Source: CAYSLC01 sp964431545 (GTDB lineage: Bacteria; Desulfobacterota; Desulfobacteria; Desulfobacterales; JAABSP01). From it: a stretch of 5,592 nucleotides of DNA. The notes beneath the pieces were generated by a model that worked only from the letters and a program-made list of their open reading frames with translations, did no database searches and was not told the origin of the DNA. The position numbers and the translations under genes were made by a program. The first letter of the stretch is position 1, and every line of letters begins with the position of its first letter. The stretch spans positions 1 through 5,592 of the forward strand of contig CAYSLC010000300.1 of the NCBI GenBank assembly GCA_964431545.1. The letters run 5' to 3'. Of the stretch, positions 5,177 through 5,592 are shown piece after piece.

Positions 5177-5592
5177 ATGAACGAAGCTGCCGCTGCTGCA
5201 TCCGCTCCGGACGCCGAGATCGACTACATGGAGCTGGATCGCATCATCGATGAGGAGAACAAGAGCGACAAGGAGAATCTGATCATGATTCTCCAGGCCA
5301 TCCAGAGGACGTACAACCACCTGCCGAAACCGGCGTTGACATACCTTTCCACCAAAATCGGCGTCCCGTACAGCAGAATCTACGGCGTGGCCACCTTTTA
5401 CAGCACTTTCAGCCTCGAACCCCGGGGGCGCAACATCGTCTCCATCTGCCTGGGCACGGCCTGCCACGTCCGCGGCGGGGACCGGATCAAGGACCGGATC
5501 GTGGAAATCCTGGGCGTCACGGACGGCCAGACCACCGCCGACAACCGGTTCACCCTGGAATCGGTCCGCTGCATCGGGTGTTGCAGCCTGGG
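5177..5592 (+). CDS. NuoE/HymA-like [2Fe-2S] thioredoxin-fold subunit (3' partial)
   Basis: The first 138 residues of the 24-kDa-type subunit found in complex I (NuoE), NAD-reducing hydrogenases (HymA/HndA) and related electron-bifurcating complexes. An N-terminal helical part includes LIMILQAIQRTYNHLPKPAL (about 35-54) and IYGVATFYSTF (about 68-78), both typical of the family. The thioredoxin-like part follows with the [2Fe-2S] ligands C91 and C96 (CLGTACHVRGG) and C132 and C136 (CIGCC), the usual C-x4-C and C-x3-C arrangement. The window ends inside the domain; full proteins are about 150-180 residues. The start is ATG 5177 with GGGAGAG 6 nt upstream. The gene follows the HdrA fragment in the same direction, and HdrA with NuoE/NuoF-like subunits is a common electron-bifurcating pairing in sulfate reducers. 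Which complex it serves depends on genes beyond the window. Confidence 0.93.
   Translation, partial: MNEAAAAASAPDAEIDYMELDRIIDEENKSDKENLIMILQAIQRTYNHLPKPALTYLSTKIGVPYSRIYGVATFYSTFSLEPRGRNIVSICLGTACHVRGGDRIKDRIVEILGVTDGQTTADNRFTLESVRCIGCCSL

Overview
The window looks like a piece of a GC-rich chromosome from a sulfate-reducing, strictly anaerobic bacterium of the Desulfobacterota (former Deltaproteobacteria). That placement is an inference from gene content: a sigma-54 activator, a DsrE-family sulfur protein, an HdrA fragment, a NuoE/HymA-type subunit, and two in-frame UGA codons that behave as selenocysteine codons.

Layout, all genes on the + strand. (1) 2-892: C-terminal part of an NtrC-type sigma-54 activator, cut by the window start. 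(2) 953-1537: small SAM-dependent methyltransferase. (3) 1649-1999: complete 116-residue DsrE-like protein read through UGA at 1880-1882 as Sec (UxxC motif). (4) 2000-2924: about 0.9 kb without an intact gene, holding the tail of a receiver domain (about 2377-2571), an unidentified open stretch (2643-2909) and a sigma-54-like -24/-12 site (2837-2851). (5) 2925-4358: unusual 477-residue protein with a receiver domain at each end and, between them, three copies of a DMPFD-centred repeat plus a four-Cys, Lys-rich segment; a strong hairpin follows. (6) 4359-4698: intergenic region with a near-consensus sigma-70 promoter. (7) 4699-5076: N-terminal 125 residues of HdrA, read through UGA at 4876-4878 as Sec, ending just after its first ferredoxin motif. 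(8) 5079-5153: imperfect inverted repeat at the truncation point. (9) 5177-end: NuoE/HymA-like [2Fe-2S] subunit, cut by the window end.

The most informative observation is that the two UGA codons lie in unrelated genes, both at positions where the families carry Cys, and both are followed after exactly 22 nt by a hairpin loop beginning AGGU, the geometry and loop of a bacterial SECIS element. A naive gene caller would split or truncate both genes.

How the genes fit together: HdrA and NuoE-type subunits are parts of cytoplasmic electron-transfer (often flavin-based bifurcating) complexes, and DsrE-like proteins handle protein-bound sulfur, so the window combines redox and sulfur metabolism with regulators. 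The HdrA gene here is a fragment, so a working HdrA-NuoE complex from this locus is doubtful unless the rest of HdrA is encoded elsewhere.
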